Notes under the pieces: model-generated | Told to the model about the DNA's origin: nothing | Database searches by the model: none | The model's input: only the letters and a program-made list of their open reading frames with translations | Shown: positions 61,643 through 64,000 of the stretch, in pieces | Position numbering within the stretch: the first letter of the stretch is position 1 | Layout of the letters: every line of letters begins with the position of its first letter | Assembly: GCA_947561715.1 (NCBI GenBank) | Contig: OX387203.1 | Span: forward strand, 7,874,001-7,938,000 | Origin: Ascidia mentula | Taxonomy: Eukaryota; Chordata; Ascidiacea; Phlebobranchia; Ascidiidae | DNA: 64,000 bases | Reading direction: 5' to 3' | Position numbers and translations under genes: made by a program

Positions 61643-62359
61643 GTTCCCAAAATTAGTTAATTGTGTGTGTTGAATTCAGAGTGACTTTGTATTACTTCTG
61701 TTGATCACTTGCCACACAATTTTACACAGAAATTATGAATCCACAGCTGTGTTCGTATTTATTTTGTCAGCAGTTGTGTGAACGAGGTATTTTTAACATG
61801 AAATTGTGAAGTTGTAAGGCGCGTAATCAACCCTAGCACTCGGTATATCCACTGCTATATGACTGATGTACAAAAGGTTTGAATTCTTTGAACGTTGATG
61901 ACATAACCGTGAAAGTGAACTTTAACGATGAATTGCTCAAAATAATTAAAGTGTTGCCTGCCTGCCTCTGCGCACGCCTTGCTGCAACTCATTCCGAATT
62001 AGCACTGATGATGAACGCAGTTGTGTTCGAAACGCAGTTGTGTCTGCTCAATGGGATGAATACTAGCTTTGGCATTTATATTTTGTTTAATATAAAGTGT
62101 ATTTGACCGAAGAACATTAAACAATGCAAAAAGATGAAAACACGTCACGTACACTTCAATCGACCATAGGTAAAATTATTTCGTCCAACTCAGACACTTT
62201 TGCACATATTATAATCCCTTGTCAGTTGACGTCATATTAAACGCTTATTTCAATTGAACCCACCAAACTTGTGGCACTAAATGAAGGAGACTCTTGTGGC
62301 ACGTAATATTACGTCACTCACTTTTATGCACATCATTCCCAATACCTTCTTGTGAGGAA
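61643..62359. other. Intergenic region before the small 3' gene
   Basis: No supported exon. An open frame at 61879-62106 lacks an ATG start and splice signals. Nothing else seen. Confidence 0.4.
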
Positions 62360-63207
62360 ATGAAGTCAGGTCACTTTGAACTGTCCGGGAGGAGTATAAG
62401 CACCTGGGACTCTGAGAGAATTGTACCAAGAAGTCCGGGATGGGCCGGCACATGTGGTTACATAATCGCAGGCTTGGCCCGGCGGTCGAACATGACCTTC
62501 CAAGCGATTCCCAAACCACAAGTTCGGTTGGTAAATTCGACAGGACGTGAGATTGGCAATTGAGTGGAAATTAACACCTCCAAGGGAGTAGTTTGACGTG
62601 GTTCTCGTTCGTTTGTTGGAAGTTTTAAACCCTTCGGCTATGTAGAACTATATGCGCATGAATCATCTAATTCGATATAAGGTGTGTTTCGGGGAAAACC
62701 GTATCCAATAGCGGTAAAAGAATAATCCACACAAAACAGATATTGTATTATCGAAATTAAAGAAATATATAGGAAAACTCAGAAGTTTAGAAAAGGGTCA
62801 TACTGGATGTGACCTACCAACATTCATCGAACCATTGCGTATGGCAGCAAAATGTCCCTGCAACTGATCAGAACTACGGGAAAGCTTGGGGAAGCACACA
62901 AGATCCACGTAAATAATTTAGGGGAAAACAACTTATTTTAAGCAACAGTGCAATTGACCACTTTCGTAAAACAAGTTCCCAAAAAAATTGTTTTATACAA
63001 AACTCTGGGGATTAAAGCATTGCTTTCCATAAAATAAAGAAGCTTTATTCTCAGACGTGTTTTTTTGCTTTAGGCGGTATTGCAGCAAATCGTGTTTCAC
63101 TGGACCTGTCTGACCCAGATAAGTTTACGCGATCCAACCTCAGACAGACCCCAGACACGACAGCTTGGCGTGTTGATGTGACGAATCACAACAACAATAA
63201 TAAATAA
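62360..63207 (+). CDS. Predicted three-exon gene for a 121-residue protein of unknown function
   Basis: Exons 62360-62530, 62848-62908 and 63074-63207 join in phase from an ATG to a TAA, giving 121 residues. Acceptors are GTATGGCAG and TTTGCTTTAG; donors are GTAAAT twice. The product starts MKSGHFELSGRS, contains SPGWAGTCGYIIAGL and NYGKAWGSTQDPRG, and ends in an Asn-rich tail. There is no signal peptide, membrane segment or coiled coil. The short aromatic/Gly/Pro motifs and small size recall axonemal microtubule inner proteins, but I match no family. The poly(A) signals overlap the stop codon. The consistent phase over three exons is the main support. Confidence 0.55.
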
Positions 63208-63208
63208 A
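63199..63208 (+). terminator. Overlapping poly(A) signals at the stop codon
   Basis: AATAAATAAA gives two overlapping AATAAA hexamers (63199-63204 and 63203-63208) that include the predicted TAA stop, implying an extremely short 3' UTR. Confidence 0.5.
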
Positions 63209-63689
63209 CAATATTTTGTTGATGCATTGACTTTGATCGATTTTACACGATTATGGGCATTTTTTTCGCAAAACCGTGGAAAAGGAGAAACGGTTCAAAT
63301 GTAAGGTAACGCAGTTGACCCATTAACAAAATACCACTGAATGAATTTGACTGCAAACGTTTGAAATTCAAAAGTTATAAAATAGTTGGTTGTATTCCGC
63401 CTTTCTTGTTTTTTGTTGAACGAACACTAAAGGCTATAAGAAAACCTACTTTCTTTAGGGGTCCATTAGGAACAAAGCAAAAAAACAACGTTTTAATTAA
63501 CCTTTGACAGAGTCAGCCGATCATTTAAAGCTTAAACAATTGTGTTTATGATGAATAATGAGTTGAAGGCGGGCAATTAACAACATCCACTTTTACATCA
63601 ACCGAGTAATGAAAACAGGATTAGGATTAGCATAATAAAAATTGGCTTTGCGGTCAAAACACATATAATTAGTCACTTCATTAATTAGA
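63209..63689. other. Intergenic, nothing seen
   Basis: AT-rich sequence with no open frame, repeat or RNA that I can support. The last 80 bases of the window (63921-64000) are likewise empty. Confidence 0.4.
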
Positions 63690-63920
63690 AACGCGATTTG
63701 GAAACTGCCTCAGGAACCGACGTATGGCGGCGTTGTCTACACAAAGGTAACTTACAGTCATGTAGACAAGTTCTGCACATGAGAATAAACACCAGTCAAA
63801 AGTGTCCGGCCCATTTACCAACCACAAAACCTGATCGGGATTCGAACCCAGATTGGTACGATAAACGAAAAATTAAACATATTGAAATAAACGGCTAATG
63901 CATGTGCCGACTACAAGTAG
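63690..63920 (-). mobile_element. Possible tRNA-derived SINE, minus strand
   Basis: On the minus strand, GGGTTCGAATCCCGATCAGG (63831-63850) is a near-perfect tRNA B box with T arm. An A-box-like TAGTCGGCACATGC lies about 60 bases upstream, too far for a normal intronless tRNA, and there is no acceptor stem. About 130 bases of unrelated body follow. A degenerate SINE is the best reading. Confidence 0.4.
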
Positions 63921-64000
63921 TTTTTTCGCACGGGAATTGCTTATACTTAACCAAGGAGAAGCACACCAAAAAATACATATATAGATGTTTTTTAATTTCC

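Noticed and set aside
1-64000. Retrovirus-like, Polinton-like or other capsid-bearing elements
   Set aside because: No reverse transcriptase, integrase, polymerase or capsid-like frame and no LTR pair was seen.

Overview
This is animal nuclear DNA. It is AT-rich, with many short exons, short introns ending in pyrimidine-rich tracts plus AG, and AATAAA signals soon after stops. Compact genes, a gene pair spaced like a cistron pair, and proteins close to chordate families (importin-13, C7orf31) suggest a tunicate such as Ciona. That organism call is inference; I could not search.

Layout, almost all on the plus strand: (1) 295-10316, the 3' part of an adhesion GPCR: two copies of a Cys-containing domain, a Thr-rich mucin stalk with nine 50-residue repeats, a GAIN domain carrying a Thr/Pro insertion, a degenerate GPS and seven membrane helices. 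(2) 11395-12300 and 12539-15397, two intronless genes 238 bp apart: a putative DNA-binding protein and importin-13. (3) A tRNA-Gly(UCC) at 16907-16978 and a tentative small gene at 17620-17970. (4) 19155-27668, a 17-exon orthologue of human C7orf31. (5) 33750-47826 and 51461-61240, a tandem pair of secreted multidomain proteases, each with signal peptide, furin-type site, thrombospondin type-1 repeats (10 and 7) and a C-terminal trypsin domain. (6) 62360-63207, a predicted three-exon gene for a 121-residue protein I do not recognise.

I built the exon models by hand from splice sites and reading phase. For all multi-exon models the coding lengths sum to whole codons and end at a stop, an internal check that favours them. 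Exon edges may still be off by a base or two.

Mobile DNA is light and sits in introns or between genes: one tRNA-derived SINE, a possible second, one family of long-TIR MITEs with a copy in an intron of each protease gene, another MITE, two related fold-back elements and two weak hAT-like relics. I saw no retrovirus-like or capsid-bearing element.

The most interesting points are the repeat-plus-protease tandem pair (one copy with a Gly-to-Ser change at the oxyanion-hole position), the GPCR whose GPS lacks the cleavage residues and whose stalk is built from symmetric phase-1 exons, and the intronless importin-13 behind a second intronless gene.
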